Positions 1 through 8,914 of a DNA stretch of 64,000 nucleotides are shown piece after piece. The notes beneath the pieces are model-generated. The model was given only the letters and a program-made list of their open reading frames with translations, was not told where the DNA came from and did no database searches. The first letter of the stretch is position 1; the number at the start of each line of letters is the position of its first letter. Location of the stretch: positions 4,213,001 to 4,277,000 of the forward strand of contig NZ_CP049107.1 in the NCBI RefSeq assembly GCF_011044255.1, given 5' to 3'. Origin of the DNA: Rhizorhabdus phycosphaerae (GTDB taxonomy: Bacteria > Pseudomonadota > Alphaproteobacteria > Sphingomonadales > Sphingomonadaceae). Made by a program: the position numbers and the translations under genes.

Positions 1-1404
1 CGCATCGACGAGGCGATTGCCCTCTCCCCGCACGACTGGGCGACGATCACCGGCAACGGGTTCGGGAGCCGCCACGATGCGACCGGCGACTGGCTTTACG
101 GCATCGAGATGGCGGTCGACGATCGACAACGTGGCTTGCGGATCGGCAAGCGCCTCTATGATGCGCGACGCGTGCTGGCCGAGCGGCTGGAGCTGCGCGG
201 CATCGTGTTCGGCGGGCGCATGCCGGGCTATGCCAAGGTCAAGGCCAGGGTAGACGGTCCGGATGACTATCTTGCTCGCGTGGCGGCCGGCGAGTTCCGC
301 GACCAGGTCATCAGCTTTCAGCTGGGCAATGGTTTTTCACCTATCGGCGTGCTGTCGGGATACCTTCCCTATGACAAGGCGTCCGAAGGGTTCGCCGCGC
401 ACATGGTGTGGCGCAATCCCTATGTCGACCCCAACGAGCCGCTCGCATTCCGGGTGCCGCGCGATGTCGAGAGCGTCCGCCTGGCCACGGTGCAGCTTCA
501 GGCGCGTGCGGTGAAGAGCTTCGAAGAATTCATCCAGAATGTCGAATATTTCGTCGACGTTGCCGCCGATTACCGGTCCGATTTCGTGGTGTTTCCCGAG
601 CTGTTCACCATGTCGCTGCTGTCCTTTGCCGAGGAAGAGCTGTCGCCGATGGAGGCGATCGACCGGATGACGGAGCATCGCGAGCCGGTCGTGCGCGAAC
701 TGTCCCGGATGGCGGTGCGCTACAACATCAACATCGTCGGCGGTTCACATCCGACCCGAACCGACGACGGCAGCATCCAGAATGTCGCCTATATCTGCCT
801 GCGGGACGGATCGATCCACGCGCAGGAGAAGATCCACCCCACGCCGAACGAGGCCTATTGGTGGAAGATAAAGGGCGGCAGTTCGGTCGACGTGATCCAG
901 ACCGATATCGGCCCGATCGGCGTGCTCATCTGCTATGACAGCGAGTTCCCCGAACTTGCCCGTCGGCTGGTGGACGAAGGCGCGCGCATCATCTTCGTGC
1001 CGTTCTGCACCGACAACCGGCAGGGCTATATGCGGGTGCGCTATTGCGCGCAGGCCCGCGCGATCGAAAATCAGTGCTTCGTCGTGCTGTCGGGCAATGT
1101 CGGCAATCTTCCCGGCGTCGACAATATGGACATCCAATATGCGCAGTCGTGCATCCTCACGCCCTGCGACTTTCCCTTCGCCCGCGACGGTATCGCCGCC
1201 GAGGCGAGCGAGAATATCGAAACGGTGACGATCGCCGACGTCAACCTCGCCGACCTGACCTGGGCGCGCGCCGAAGGCACGGTACGGAACCTGGCCGACC
1301 GCCGCTTCGACCTCTACCGGATCGACTGGAATCGAAGCCCGCCGCGCGATGTAGCGGCGCCTTCGGACCGGCCGCGCGGCTCGAAAGCGCCGGGCGGCGG
1401 CTGA
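1..1404 (+). CDS. GNAT acetyltransferase / carbon-nitrogen hydrolase fusion, 5' end cut by window edge
   Basis: The reading frame is open from the first base, so the gene starts outside the window; the ATG at 109 is internal. The visible N-terminal part (about 150 residues) has GNAT-type features such as the acetyl-CoA loop-like RGLRIGKRLYDARR and the late-fold NPYVDPNEPLAFRV. From about base 475 it becomes a nitrilase-superfamily amidohydrolase. The catalytic triad is visible: Glu in FPELFT (codon 598-600), Lys in QEKIHPT (829-831) and the nucleophile Cys in VLICYDSEF (931-933). Fused GNAT/nitrilase proteins are a known family whose substrate is mostly unknown; by analogy it hydrolyses a C-N bond in a small amide in the cytosol. 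The C-terminus ends in a Gly/Pro/Arg-rich tail. Domain identity is secure, substrate is not. Confidence 0.88.
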   Translation, partial: RIDEAIALSPHDWATITGNGFGSRHDATGDWLYGIEMAVDDRQRGLRIGKRLYDARRVLAERLELRGIVFGGRMPGYAKVKARVDGPDDYLARVAAGEFRDQVISFQLGNGFSPIGVLSGYLPYDKASEGFAAHMVWRNPYVDPNEPLAFRVPRDVESVRLATVQLQARAVKSFEEFIQNVEYFVDVAADYRSDFVVFPELFTMSLLSFAEEELSPMEAIDRMTEHREPVVRELSRMAVRYNINIVGGSHPTRTDDGSIQNVAYICLRDGSIHAQEKIHPTPNEAYWWKIKGGSSVDVIQTDIGPIGVLICYDSEFPELARRLVDEGARIIFVPFCTDNRQGYMRVRYCAQARAIENQCFVVLSGNVGNLPGVDNMDIQYAQSCILTPCDFPFARDGIAAEASENIETVTIADVNLADLTWARAEGTVRNLADRRFDLYRIDWNRSPPRDVAAPSDRPRGSKAPGGG

Positions 1405-1502
1405 CACATCCGGCAAGGACAATCACAGCGTGCTGGAACAGGTGGCTTCCGCAGCATGACATACAAAGCCCACCCATTTGAACGAAGGACAATAAAACGC
1501 AC

Positions 1503-1904
1503 ATGACTGCATTCCAAAATCCGACTTTTCAGGAGCGCCAACAGGCCGCCGCCCGCGCAAGAATGGAAGCGCTCGCCAAATATCGCGACCGTCCCGTGGT
1601 GGATCCGGCGGTGATGGCGGACAGGGCGAAGCGCCGCGCCGAACGCGAAGCGGCTGCAGCGGAAAAGCGGATAGCCATCAGCCGCGCCAAGATCGAAGCA
1701 GAAGAGCGCAAGCGCGAGCAGGAACGCGAGGCGCTGGCGGCTGAGCAGGCCGCCGCCGAAGCAAAGGTACAGATGATCGCGCAAGCCAAGGCCGAAGCGA
1801 CGGCCCGGAACGTCGCGGAACGCAAGATGTGGACCGAAGAGGACCGGAAGGCCGCGCGGGATGCGCGTTATGCCGCTCGGAAGACGCGGCAAGGCAGGCG
1901 GTAG
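1503..1904 (+). CDS. DUF6481 family protein, highly charged coiled coil
   Basis: A 133-residue protein made almost entirely of Ala, Arg, Glu and Lys. Residues 15-120 read as one long amphipathic helix or coiled coil (for example AERKRAEREAAAAEK-like heptads). There is no signal peptide or membrane segment. The N-terminus (MTAFQNPTFQERQQAA) and the composition match small DUF6481 proteins of sphingomonads, which have no known function. The gene lies 98 bp after the nitrilase fusion and 81 bp before the convergent CinA-like gene. An AAGGACAAT-type ribosome site precedes the ATG. Family assignment is by resemblance only. Confidence 0.75.
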   Translation: MTAFQNPTFQERQQAAARARMEALAKYRDRPVVDPAVMADRAKRRAEREAAAAEKRIAISRAKIEAEERKREQEREALAAEQAAAEAKVQMIAQAKAEATARNVAERKMWTEEDRKAARDARYAARKTRQGRR

Positions 1905-1985
1905 CACCAAGCCGCCCGGCTATGAGCGCCGATGTCGGTTCGCGGGCAGCCGGCACGTCGTGATCGAGATCGCGCCGCCGGCTGA

Positions 1986-2486
1986 TCAGGCGCGCGCCAG
2001 GCTCTCGTCGAGCAGTCGAAGGGCGCCGGCGGCGAAAGCCAGCATATTGCCGATCCGGTCGGTGCTGCCGGTGCGGACGAATGCCGTTTCCTCGCCATTC
2101 GGTCCCACCACCGCCACGCAGCACAGGCCGGCCTCTATTCCATAGGGATGCGGATCGGGGCCGGCCGAACCGGACTCGGCCACGCCCCAATCGGCGCCGA
2201 AGCGGGTGCGGATCGCGCGCGCCTGGAGCAGGGCATAGGGCTCCGACACCGCCTTCATCCCGCGCAACTGCTCGCGTTCCAGACCGAGCAGCAGATCGCG
2301 CCCCGCCAGCGAATAGATCACGCCGCCGCCGAGATAATAGTTCCGCGCGCCGGGGATGGTCAGCAGGCCGGCCGAGATCAGGCCGCCACTCGCGCCATCG
2401 GCGATGGCGACCGTCTGCTCCAGCGCGACCAGCTTGTCCGCGATGCCCCGCGCAATCGGCGCCAGCGCCGCGAAGTCCGTATCCAT
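1986..2486 (-). CDS. CinA C-terminal domain protein (nicotinamide-nucleotide amidase type)
   Basis: A 166-residue protein corresponding to the stand-alone CinA/PncC deamidase domain. It has the characteristic VAIADGASGGLISAGLLTIPGA segment near residues 25-45, a GGGVIYSLAGR stretch, and the later VAESGSAGPDPHP and VRTGSTDRIGNM motifs. PncC enzymes deamidate nicotinamide mononucleotide to nicotinate mononucleotide in pyridine-nucleotide salvage. The usual catalytic Ser of the (E)SCTGG motif appears here as DGASGG, so the Cys of the motif is absent and activity should not be assumed. The ATG at 2486 is chosen because GAGGACAG lies just upstream; a longer in-frame start at 2606 has no ribosome site and overlaps intergenic sequence. 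Confidence 0.8.
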   Translation of the reverse strand: MDTDFAALAPIARGIADKLVALEQTVAIADGASGGLISAGLLTIPGARNYYLGGGVIYSLAGRDLLLGLEREQLRGMKAVSEPYALLQARAIRTRFGADWGVAESGSAGPDPHPYGIEAGLCCVAVVGPNGEETAFVRTGSTDRIGNMLAFAAGALRLLDESLARA

Positions 2487-2753
2487 GATCCTGTCCTCTC
2501 CCGTTCGGCGGCCATAGTCGGCGAGGGTGAGGCGGGGGGCAAGGCCGATCGACACCGCCGTCGCGAATATCGCGCCGTCTCTTGAAAGATCGGCGGGATA
2601 TCCCAACTGTCGGGAGAATATTCACCCGCAGCGCGGTGGCGACTTCGCCAAAGGTCAGGAAGACGGGCCTCCGTCAATCTGGCACGGCTCCTGCAGGGCT
2701 GTTGGGCATGGATGCCCCGCGGTGGTGGGGCGCACAGGATCAGGAAGAACGAC

Positions 2754-3056
2754 ATGCAGATCGACAAGAATATCGTCCTCTGGCGCCACGACACTTTCCT
2801 CGGTGTCTGCCAGGCGATCGGGCAGGATTTCGGCTTCAACCCCGACTGGCTGCGCGTCCTGTTCGGCGGAGCGCTGCTGTTCAACCCGGTGCTGGTGGTC
2901 GGCATCTATCTGGGCCTGGCGGTGGTCGTCCTGGCCTCACGCCTGCTGTTCCCCGCGCGTCGATCCGACAGCAGCGTTGCGGTTGCGACTTCCGAGGCAA
3001 AAGCCCCCCGCGCCGATAATGACAGCGACATTGCGGAGATCGCCCACGCTGCCTGA
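2754..3056 (+). CDS. PspC domain-containing membrane protein
   Basis: A 100-residue protein. The first 35 residues fit the start of a PspC domain (charged residues, then DTFLGVCQAIGQDFGFNPDWLRVLF), followed by one hydrophobic span of about 25 residues (LLFNPVLVVGIYLGLAVVVLASRLLF) and a short polar tail. PspC-type proteins sit in the inner membrane and in other bacteria help sense envelope stress, but no pspA, pspB or pspF is present here. The start at 2754 is preceded by AGGAAG at 2741-2746; an upstream in-frame ATG at 2712 lacks this. The fumarase gene follows 104 bp downstream. Confidence 0.78.
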   Translation: MQIDKNIVLWRHDTFLGVCQAIGQDFGFNPDWLRVLFGGALLFNPVLVVGIYLGLAVVVLASRLLFPARRSDSSVAVATSEAKAPRADNDSDIAEIAHAA

Positions 3057-3160
3057 GCGGCCGCGCCGATCCCTGCCAATCTTATGCCAATTTTATGGCT
3101 GTCAGTCCCCACCTTTGGAGCTATGTGCACCGCAAACAGCGCTAGATCCGGAGGCGGGGC

Positions 3161-4684
3161 ATGACTGTCATCATCAAGGAAGCCGATCTGATCGAGAGCA
3201 TCGCCGATGCCCTCCAATATATCAGCTACTATCACCCAATGGACTATATCCGGGCGCTCGGCGCGGCCTATGAGGCCGAACAGAGCCCCGCCGCCAAGGA
3301 TGCCATCGCGCAGATCCTGACCAACAGCCGGATGTGCGCCGAGGGGCACCGCCCGATCTGCCAGGACACCGGCATCGTCACCGTCTTCATCAAATGGGGC
3401 CAGCAGTGCCTGCTCGACTCCGAGCACAGCCTGCAGGACGTCGTCGACGAGGGCGTGCGCCGCGCCTATCTCCACCCGGAGAACCGCCTGCGCGCCTCGA
3501 TCCTGCGCGATCCGGCCTTCAGTCGCGTGAACACCAAGGACAACACCCCGTCGGTGCTGAACGTCGAGATGGTGCCCGGCCACCATGTCGAGGTCGCGGT
3601 CGCGGCCAAGGGGGGCGGTTCGGAGAACAAGTCGAAATTCGCCATGCTCAACCCGAGCGAGTCGATCGTCGACTGGGTGCTCGAGATGATCCCGAAAATG
3701 GGCGCCGGCTGGTGCCCGCCGGGCATGCTCGGCATCGGCATCGGCGGCACCGCCGAAAAGGCCATGACTATGGCGAAGGAGTCGCTGATGGGCGACATCG
3801 ACATGGCGCAGCTCAAGCAGCGCGGGCCCCAGAACGACATCGAGAAGCTGCGCATCGAGATCTTCGACAAGGTCAACGCACTGGGCATCGGTGCGCAGGG
3901 GCTCGGCGGCCTGTCGACCATCCTCGACGTCAAGATCCTCGACTATCCGACGCATGCCGCGTCGAAGCCGATCGCGATGATCCCGAACTGCGCCGCCACC
4001 CGCCACGCGCATTTCCACCTCGATGGATCGGGCCCGGCCTATCTGGAGCCGCCGAGCCTGGAGGAATGGCCGAAGGTCGAATGGACCCCGTCCAAGGAAG
4101 CGATCCGCGTCGACCTCGACAGCCTGACGCCCGAGATCGTCGCCAGCTGGAAGCCGGGCGACCGCCTGCTGCTCAACGGCAAGATGCTCACCGGCCGCGA
4201 CGCCGCGCACAAGCGGATTCAGGACATGCTCGCCAAGGGCGAGGAACTGCCCGTCGATTTCCGTGGCCGCGTCATTTATTATGTCGGTCCGGTCGATCCG
4301 GTGGGTGACGAGGTCGTGGGCCCGGCGGGTCCGACCACCGCGACGCGCATGGACAAGTTCACCGACATGATGCTCGACAAGACCGGCCTGATCGCGATGG
4401 TCGGCAAGGCCGAGCGCGGTCCGGTCGCGATCGAGGCGATCAAGAACCACAAGGCGGCCTATCTGATGGCTGTCGGCGGAGCGGCCTATCTGGTCGCCCG
4501 CGCGATCAAGGGCGCGAAGGTCGTCGGCTTCGCCGATCTCGGCATGGAAGCGATCTACGAGTTCGACGTGAAGGACATGCCCGTCACGGTCGCGGTCGAT
4601 GCCACGGGCGAGAGCGTCCACCACACTGCGCCGCTGGTGTGGCGCGAGAAGATCGCGCGCGAGAAGCTGCTTGAAAACGCCTGA
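3161..4684 (+). CDS. fumA: Class I fumarate hydratase (iron-sulfur, single polypeptide)
   Basis: A 507-residue enzyme that interconverts fumarate and L-malate in the TCA cycle. It carries the N-terminal alpha-type and C-terminal beta-type domains of the oxygen-sensitive [4Fe-4S] fumarases in one chain. The three likely cluster ligands are Cys67 (RPICQDTG), Cys185 (GAGWCPPGMLGIGIGG) and Cys277 (IPNCAATRHAHF). The C-terminal half holds GRVIYYVGPVDPVGDEVVGPAGPTT, typical of the beta domain. Length matches the family (about 500-550). A strong GGAGGCGGGG site lies directly upstream of the ATG. The gene stands alone; the neighbours are not TCA genes. Whether it should be named fumA or fumB cannot be told from sequence. 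Confidence 0.96.
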   Translation: MTVIIKEADLIESIADALQYISYYHPMDYIRALGAAYEAEQSPAAKDAIAQILTNSRMCAEGHRPICQDTGIVTVFIKWGQQCLLDSEHSLQDVVDEGVRRAYLHPENRLRASILRDPAFSRVNTKDNTPSVLNVEMVPGHHVEVAVAAKGGGSENKSKFAMLNPSESIVDWVLEMIPKMGAGWCPPGMLGIGIGGTAEKAMTMAKESLMGDIDMAQLKQRGPQNDIEKLRIEIFDKVNALGIGAQGLGGLSTILDVKILDYPTHAASKPIAMIPNCAATRHAHFHLDGSGPAYLEPPSLEEWPKVEWTPSKEAIRVDLDSLTPEIVASWKPGDRLLLNGKMLTGRDAAHKRIQDMLAKGEELPVDFRGRVIYYVGPVDPVGDEVVGPAGPTTATRMDKFTDMMLDKTGLIAMVGKAERGPVAIEAIKNHKAAYLMAVGGAAYLVARAIKGAKVVGFADLGMEAIYEFDVKDMPVTVAVDATGESVHHTAPLVWREKIAREKLLENA

Positions 4685-4706
4685 TCAGGCGGGCGCCGGG
4701 GCGGGC

Positions 4707-5915
4707 CTAGCGGCCTTCCTCTGGCGCCGCGCGGGCGGCGGCGACTTCCGCCGTGGTGAAGGCGGTGCCGGGCGCAAGCGGCGCATCGTCCGCCACGCCC
4801 GTCACGAAATAGGCGACGCCCCGGTCGCGTTCGCGGTCGATCCACAGCCCTGAACGCAGGCCATAGGCCTCCCCGGCATGGCCTACCCAGGGGCGACCGT
4901 CGCCGAACAGGTCGTCTGCGCAACCGGCGGTGGGCGTCGCCAGCGTCTGGCTGGCCAGGCCATAGCGGCAGATCGAGCCTGCGGTCGTCTCTCCGGTGAC
5001 GCCATTGCCGCCATCATAGGTCCAGAGCGGACGCAGCAGCAGCTCTACCGACGCTGGTTTCAGGAAACGCTGCCGGCCGACGCGTCCGCCGTTCAGCAGC
5101 ATCTGCCCGATCCGCGCCAGATCGCGAGCCGAGACGCGAAGGCCCCCTTGGGGCGAGAAGATCGCGCCGTTGCGACCAGCCTGCCATAGCGTCAGGTCGC
5201 AGCCGCCGTCCCGGGCCGGCACGATCGGGCAGGCGGGGCGGTGGCCACGATCATCGTCGCGCAGGGGCTTACCCGCCGCGTCGTACAGCGTGACCGCCCG
5301 GGCGATCGTGCTGTCATCGCAACTGACCCAGTTGAAGCAGGCTTTCAGATTCAGCGGGCGCAGGACGAGGCGCTGCATCAGCCGATCGAAGCGTTCGCCG
5401 GTCACGCGCTCCATGACCGAGGCGACCACGGGGGAGTTGATATTGGCGTAGCGGAAATAGGTGCCGGGGCCATGTTGAGCGTCCCAGGCTGCTATTTCTG
5501 CGAGGGCCTCGCTCAGCGCCATATCCAGCGGCAGGGCATAGTCGATCCCGTCGGCCAGCGAAGCTTGGTGCGAAAGGAGGAGGCGCAGGCTGATCGGGTG
5601 ATCGGGGAAGGCGGGGTTGCGCAGCGGCCAGCCGAGATAGATCGACACGTCGGCGTCGAGGTCGAGCCTTCCCTGCTCGACCAGCCGAAGCACGCCGATG
5701 GCGACCACCAGCTTGCTGATCGAGGCGATGCGGACCGGATCGTCGGCGGTTACGCGGCGGCCGCTCCGACGGTCGGCCAGGCCGCGGCTTGTGGGTGCCG
5801 CAAGCGCGTCCTTCGTGAAGGCTAGGCGAATTGCGGCGAAGTCCATAGGTTCGGCGGCGAGCGGGGCCGCCAGCAGCGATCCGGCGACTATCAGCAGGCG
5901 GGCGGCGATGCGCAT
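4707..5915 (-). CDS. Secreted serine hydrolase, class C beta-lactamase fold
   Basis: A 402-residue protein with a signal peptide (about residues 1-21, ending PLAAEP). The fold signature is clear: SxxK at Ser65-Lys68 (RIASISKLV), then a tyrosine motif YANINSP (Y-x-N), and a C-terminal HAGEAYG segment in place of the KTG/HxG triad. This family contains penicillin-binding proteins, D-aminopeptidases, esterases and true AmpC enzymes; nothing here points to beta-lactam resistance. A periplasmic or membrane-associated peptidase/esterase is most likely. It is transcribed divergently from the MBL-fold gene, with only 25 bp between the two starts, so the promoters must overlap the coding ends. Confidence 0.85.
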   Translation of the reverse strand: MRIAARLLIVAGSLLAAPLAAEPMDFAAIRLAFTKDALAAPTSRGLADRRSGRRVTADDPVRIASISKLVVAIGVLRLVEQGRLDLDADVSIYLGWPLRNPAFPDHPISLRLLLSHQASLADGIDYALPLDMALSEALAEIAAWDAQHGPGTYFRYANINSPVVASVMERVTGERFDRLMQRLVLRPLNLKACFNWVSCDDSTIARAVTLYDAAGKPLRDDDRGHRPACPIVPARDGGCDLTLWQAGRNGAIFSPQGGLRVSARDLARIGQMLLNGGRVGRQRFLKPASVELLLRPLWTYDGGNGVTGETTAGSICRYGLASQTLATPTAGCADDLFGDGRPWVGHAGEAYGLRSGLWIDRERDRGVAYFVTGVADDAPLAPGTAFTTAEVAAARAAPEEGR

Positions 5916-5940
5916 CGCCCGATCATGGAAGGGTTATCGT

Positions 5941-7032
5941 GTGCAGGCAATGCGTCGTTTCGCACGCTGGATCGGATGGGCGCTGCTCGCGCTGATCCTG
6001 CTCGGCACGCTGTTCTGGCTGACGCGCGGCTATTGGCTCGACCGCATTTATTATCGCGGACCCGTCACCGCGCATTATGACGGGCAGCGTTTCCGCAACC
6101 CGACGGGTGATGGCGATCAGGTCAGTCCGTTCAAGGTCGGAATCGACCGGCTGTGGCGGACGGCGACCGGGCAGCGCGGCGATGCCTGGCCCGAGAGCAT
6201 CCCCGTGACGCCATCGCTGCCGCCGGCGCGTGTCGGGGGGCAGGCCATCCGCGCGACCTGGGTCGGCCATGCGACGGTGCTGATCCAGACGCAGGGGCTC
6301 AATATCCTGACCGACCCGATCTGGTCGGACGTCGCCGGCCCCTGGAATCGCGTGGGCCCGCAGCGGGTGCGCGCGCCGGGCGTGCGGTTCGAGGATCTGC
6401 CGCGCATCGACCTCGTCCTCGTCAGCCACAACCATTATGACCATATGGACCTGCCGACGTTGCAGCGCCTGTGGCAGCGCGACCGTCCGCTGATCGTCAC
6501 CGGGCTGGGCAATGACGCGATCCTGCGCGACGCCGGCATAGCCGCACAGGCGCGCGACTGGGGCGGGCGCATCGCGGTTCGTCCCGGCGTGTCGGTGATC
6601 GTCGAGCGGGTCCAGCACTGGAGCTCGCGCTGGGGCGAGGATCGCAATCGCGCGCTGTGGAGCGGCTTCACCGTCGCACTGCCGGGCGGCAACATCTTTT
6701 TCGCGGGAGATACCGGATGGGGCGACGGCAGCTGGCCGCGCGCTGCGGCGCGCCACGGGCCCTTCCGTCTCGCCGTGCTGCCGATCGGTGCCTATCACCC
6801 GCGCGAGGTCTTCGGGCGCAGCCATATCGATCCGGCCGAGGCTCTGCGCGTGCTGGGCTTGCTCGGCGCGCCCAGGGCGCTCGGCATCCACTGGGGAACC
6901 TTCCACCTGACCGACGAGGGCCCCGACGTCCCGCCGCGCGAACTGCTGGCACAAACGAAAGCGGCCGGCGTCGCCGCCGGCCGCTTCGTGACTGTCCAGC
7001 CCGGCGAGGCGATCGAGATCGCCGGCCGGTAA
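5941..7032 (+). CDS. MBL-fold metal-dependent hydrolase, NAPE-PLD/UlaG-like, membrane anchored
   Basis: About 363 residues. An N-terminal hydrophobic anchor (WIGWALLALILLGTLFW) follows two arginines. The soluble domain has the metallo-beta-lactamase metal motif in VSHNHYDHMDLPT (HxHxDH), an upstream ATWVGHATVLIQT segment, an FAGDTGWGDG metal Asp, and a final GIHWGTFHLTDE His. These are the hallmarks of the group containing N-acyl-phosphatidylethanolamine phospholipase D and related lipid hydrolases. The start is uncertain: GTG at 5941 sits 7 bp after GGAAGGG, while ATG at 5950 gives MRRFARW. A longer in-frame ATG at 5698 overlaps the divergent gene and is rejected. Substrate unknown. Confidence 0.85.
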   Translation: MQAMRRFARWIGWALLALILLGTLFWLTRGYWLDRIYYRGPVTAHYDGQRFRNPTGDGDQVSPFKVGIDRLWRTATGQRGDAWPESIPVTPSLPPARVGGQAIRATWVGHATVLIQTQGLNILTDPIWSDVAGPWNRVGPQRVRAPGVRFEDLPRIDLVLVSHNHYDHMDLPTLQRLWQRDRPLIVTGLGNDAILRDAGIAAQARDWGGRIAVRPGVSVIVERVQHWSSRWGEDRNRALWSGFTVALPGGNIFFAGDTGWGDGSWPRAAARHGPFRLAVLPIGAYHPREVFGRSHIDPAEALRVLGLLGAPRALGIHWGTFHLTDEGPDVPPRELLAQTKAAGVAAGRFVTVQPGEAIEIAGR

Positions 7033-7038
7033 GGGCGC

Positions 7039-7326
7039 TTACTTGAGCTTGCGGACCTCGGCGGCGGTCAGCGAGGTCGTCACGCCATTGTCGGCCTTGG
7101 TGAGCGTGCCGATTGCCAGCGTGGCCATCTTCGCATCGTTGATGACGACGATCGCGGCGGGGGCGCCATCGGCACCCTTCTTGACCTCATAGACGCGGCC
7201 GAGCTTCTTGCCGTCGGAGCTGGTGACCAGCATACCGTTCTTGACGGTGAGAGCTTCCTGCGCGAGCGCGGCGCCCGAAAGGCCGAGCGAGGAGACGAGG
7301 GCGGCGGCGATGATGATGGAACGCAT
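7039..7326 (-). CDS. Small secreted protein, PRC-barrel-like, unknown function
   Basis: A 95-residue protein with a good signal peptide (MRSIIIAAALVSSLGLSGAALAQ). The mature part of about 72 residues (GMLVTSSDGKKLGRVYEVKKG, then alternating strand-like segments) resembles a short PRC-barrel beta fold. No catalytic motif is visible. The start at 7326 is chosen because the signal peptide begins there; the frame stays open to 7386 but those residues are not secretory. It ends 6 bp from the convergent MBL-fold gene. Related small proteins are common in sphingomonads and remain uncharacterised. Confidence 0.7.
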   Translation of the reverse strand: MRSIIIAAALVSSLGLSGAALAQEALTVKNGMLVTSSDGKKLGRVYEVKKGADGAPAAIVVINDAKMATLAIGTLTKADNGVTTSLTAAEVRKLK

Positions 7327-7615
7327 CGGTGCAAACTCCGTTATGAAATGCCCGAGGCGATGCATCTGCCGATCCGTTCGGCGCACCGCTATTGGGCCAC
7401 TATCGTCGCTTAGAGCCGGGAAATCTTGCCGCGTACTCCCATTTGGGTATCGCTTTATTCACTTTGCGGCATCGCGGCATGAACAAGATGATTCGGAACC
7501 CTATTCCCAAAAATCTATGATCATGGATTATCGGTGCTTTTTTGCGATTGCTGTGGTGAATCACCTGCCGCCGCGACCCGAATCATCCATGCTGCACTGC
7601 ATTAAAGGACAGGTG

Positions 7616-8914
7616 TCAGGATTTTGGGTGATCGGCTGATGCGTCCCGCCACCGCGTTTCGGGCAGGAAAAGGGTCGTGACCAGCGCCACGCCCATGCAG
7701 CCGGTGACATACCAGAAGAAGGCGCTCTCGACCCCGGCGCTCTTGAATCCCAGCGCCACCGACTCTGCCGTACCGCCGAAGATCGCCTGGCTGACCGCAT
7801 AGGGCAGGCCGACGCCGAGCGCACGGATGTGCGGCGGGAAGAGCTCGGCCTTGACGACCGCGCTCGTGGCGCTCGATCCCGAGATGATCAGATAGGCGAC
7901 GCACAGCAGAAGGAAGGCCTCGATCATGCCGTCGGCGCGGCCCAGCGCGGTAAAGAGAGGCACCGTGCCGACGATCCCGCCGATCCAGCACCAGTAGAGC
8001 AGGGGCTTGCGGCCGACCTTGTCCGACAGCGCGCCGAGCATCGGCTGGATCACCACATAGAAGATCAGCGCCGCCGAGCAGACCAGCGACGCCTTGTCCT
8101 TGGCGAAGCCCGCGCTGCCCACCAGATATTTCTGCATATAGGTTGTGAAGGCATAGAAGCTGACATTGCTGCCGATCGACAGGCCGAAGACGAGCGCCAC
8201 CTGCTTCGGCCGCTCGCTCAGCAGCGTTACCAGCCCACCCTTGCGCCGCTCGCGATCGCTTTCCGCGACGAAGTCGGGGGTCTCGTCGATCCCGCGCCGC
8301 AGCCAGAAGACCGACAGAGCGAGGATGGCGCCGGTGGCGAAGGCGAGACGCCAGCCCCAGGCCTCCAGTTGCGCCTCGGTCAGGAAGAAGAATTGCAGCG
8401 TGACGAGCAGAGCGAGCGCCAGCAACTGTCCGGCGATCAGCGTCACATATTGGAAGCTCGACCAGAAGCCGCGTTTGTCGGGCGGCGCGATCTCGGTCAG
8501 ATAGGTGGCGGCGGTGCCGAACTCGCCGCCGAGGCTCAAGCCCTGCGCCATCCGCGCGAAGGTCAGCAGGATCGGAGCCCAGATCCCGATCGTCGCATAG
8601 GTCGGCGCGAAGGTGATGATCAGCGACCCCGCGCACATCAGCGTGATCGACCAGGTCAGCGCGCTCTTGCGCCCATAGCGGTCGGCCAGCATGCCGAGCA
8701 GCCAGCCCCCCAACGGCCGCATGAGGAAGCCGATCGCGAAGACGACGCTGGTCGACAGTAGCTGCGCGGTCGGATCGCTCGCCGGAAAGAAGCTCTTCGC
8801 GAAATAGAGCGAGAAGGCCGAGTAGATATACCAGTCATACCACTCGACGAGATTGCCGAGCGAACCGCCGATGACCGACCGGATCGGGCGGCGTGCACTG
8901 GACGAAGCCTGCAA
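7616..8914 (-). CDS. MFS transporter, metabolite:H+ symporter (MHS) family
   Basis: A 432-residue, 12-helix permease. The MHS signatures are present: an N-terminal GGSLGNLVEWYDWYIYS segment in helix 1, LMRPLGGWLLGMLADRYGRK as the loop 2-3 MFS motif, and ARMAQGLSLGGEFGTAATYL in helix 4. KgtP (alpha-ketoglutarate), ProP and ShiA belong to this family, so the substrate is probably a small organic acid or zwitterion taken up with protons across the inner membrane. The exact substrate cannot be read from sequence. It is flanked by intergenic stretches on both sides, so it is probably monocistronic. Confidence 0.9.
   Translation of the reverse strand: MQASSSARRPIRSVIGGSLGNLVEWYDWYIYSAFSLYFAKSFFPASDPTAQLLSTSVVFAIGFLMRPLGGWLLGMLADRYGRKSALTWSITLMCAGSLIITFAPTYATIGIWAPILLTFARMAQGLSLGGEFGTAATYLTEIAPPDKRGFWSSFQYVTLIAGQLLALALLVTLQFFFLTEAQLEAWGWRLAFATGAILALSVFWLRRGIDETPDFVAESDRERRKGGLVTLLSERPKQVALVFGLSIGSNVSFYAFTTYMQKYLVGSAGFAKDKASLVCSAALIFYVVIQPMLGALSDKVGRKPLLYWCWIGGIVGTVPLFTALGRADGMIEAFLLLCVAYLIISGSSATSAVVKAELFPPHIRALGVGLPYAVSQAIFGGTAESVALGFKSAGVESAFFWYVTGCMGVALVTTLFLPETRWRDASADHPKS

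Noticed and set aside
2906-4624. 572-residue open frame opposite the fumarase gene
   Set aside because: It mirrors the fumarase coding strand and has no ribosome site or motif.
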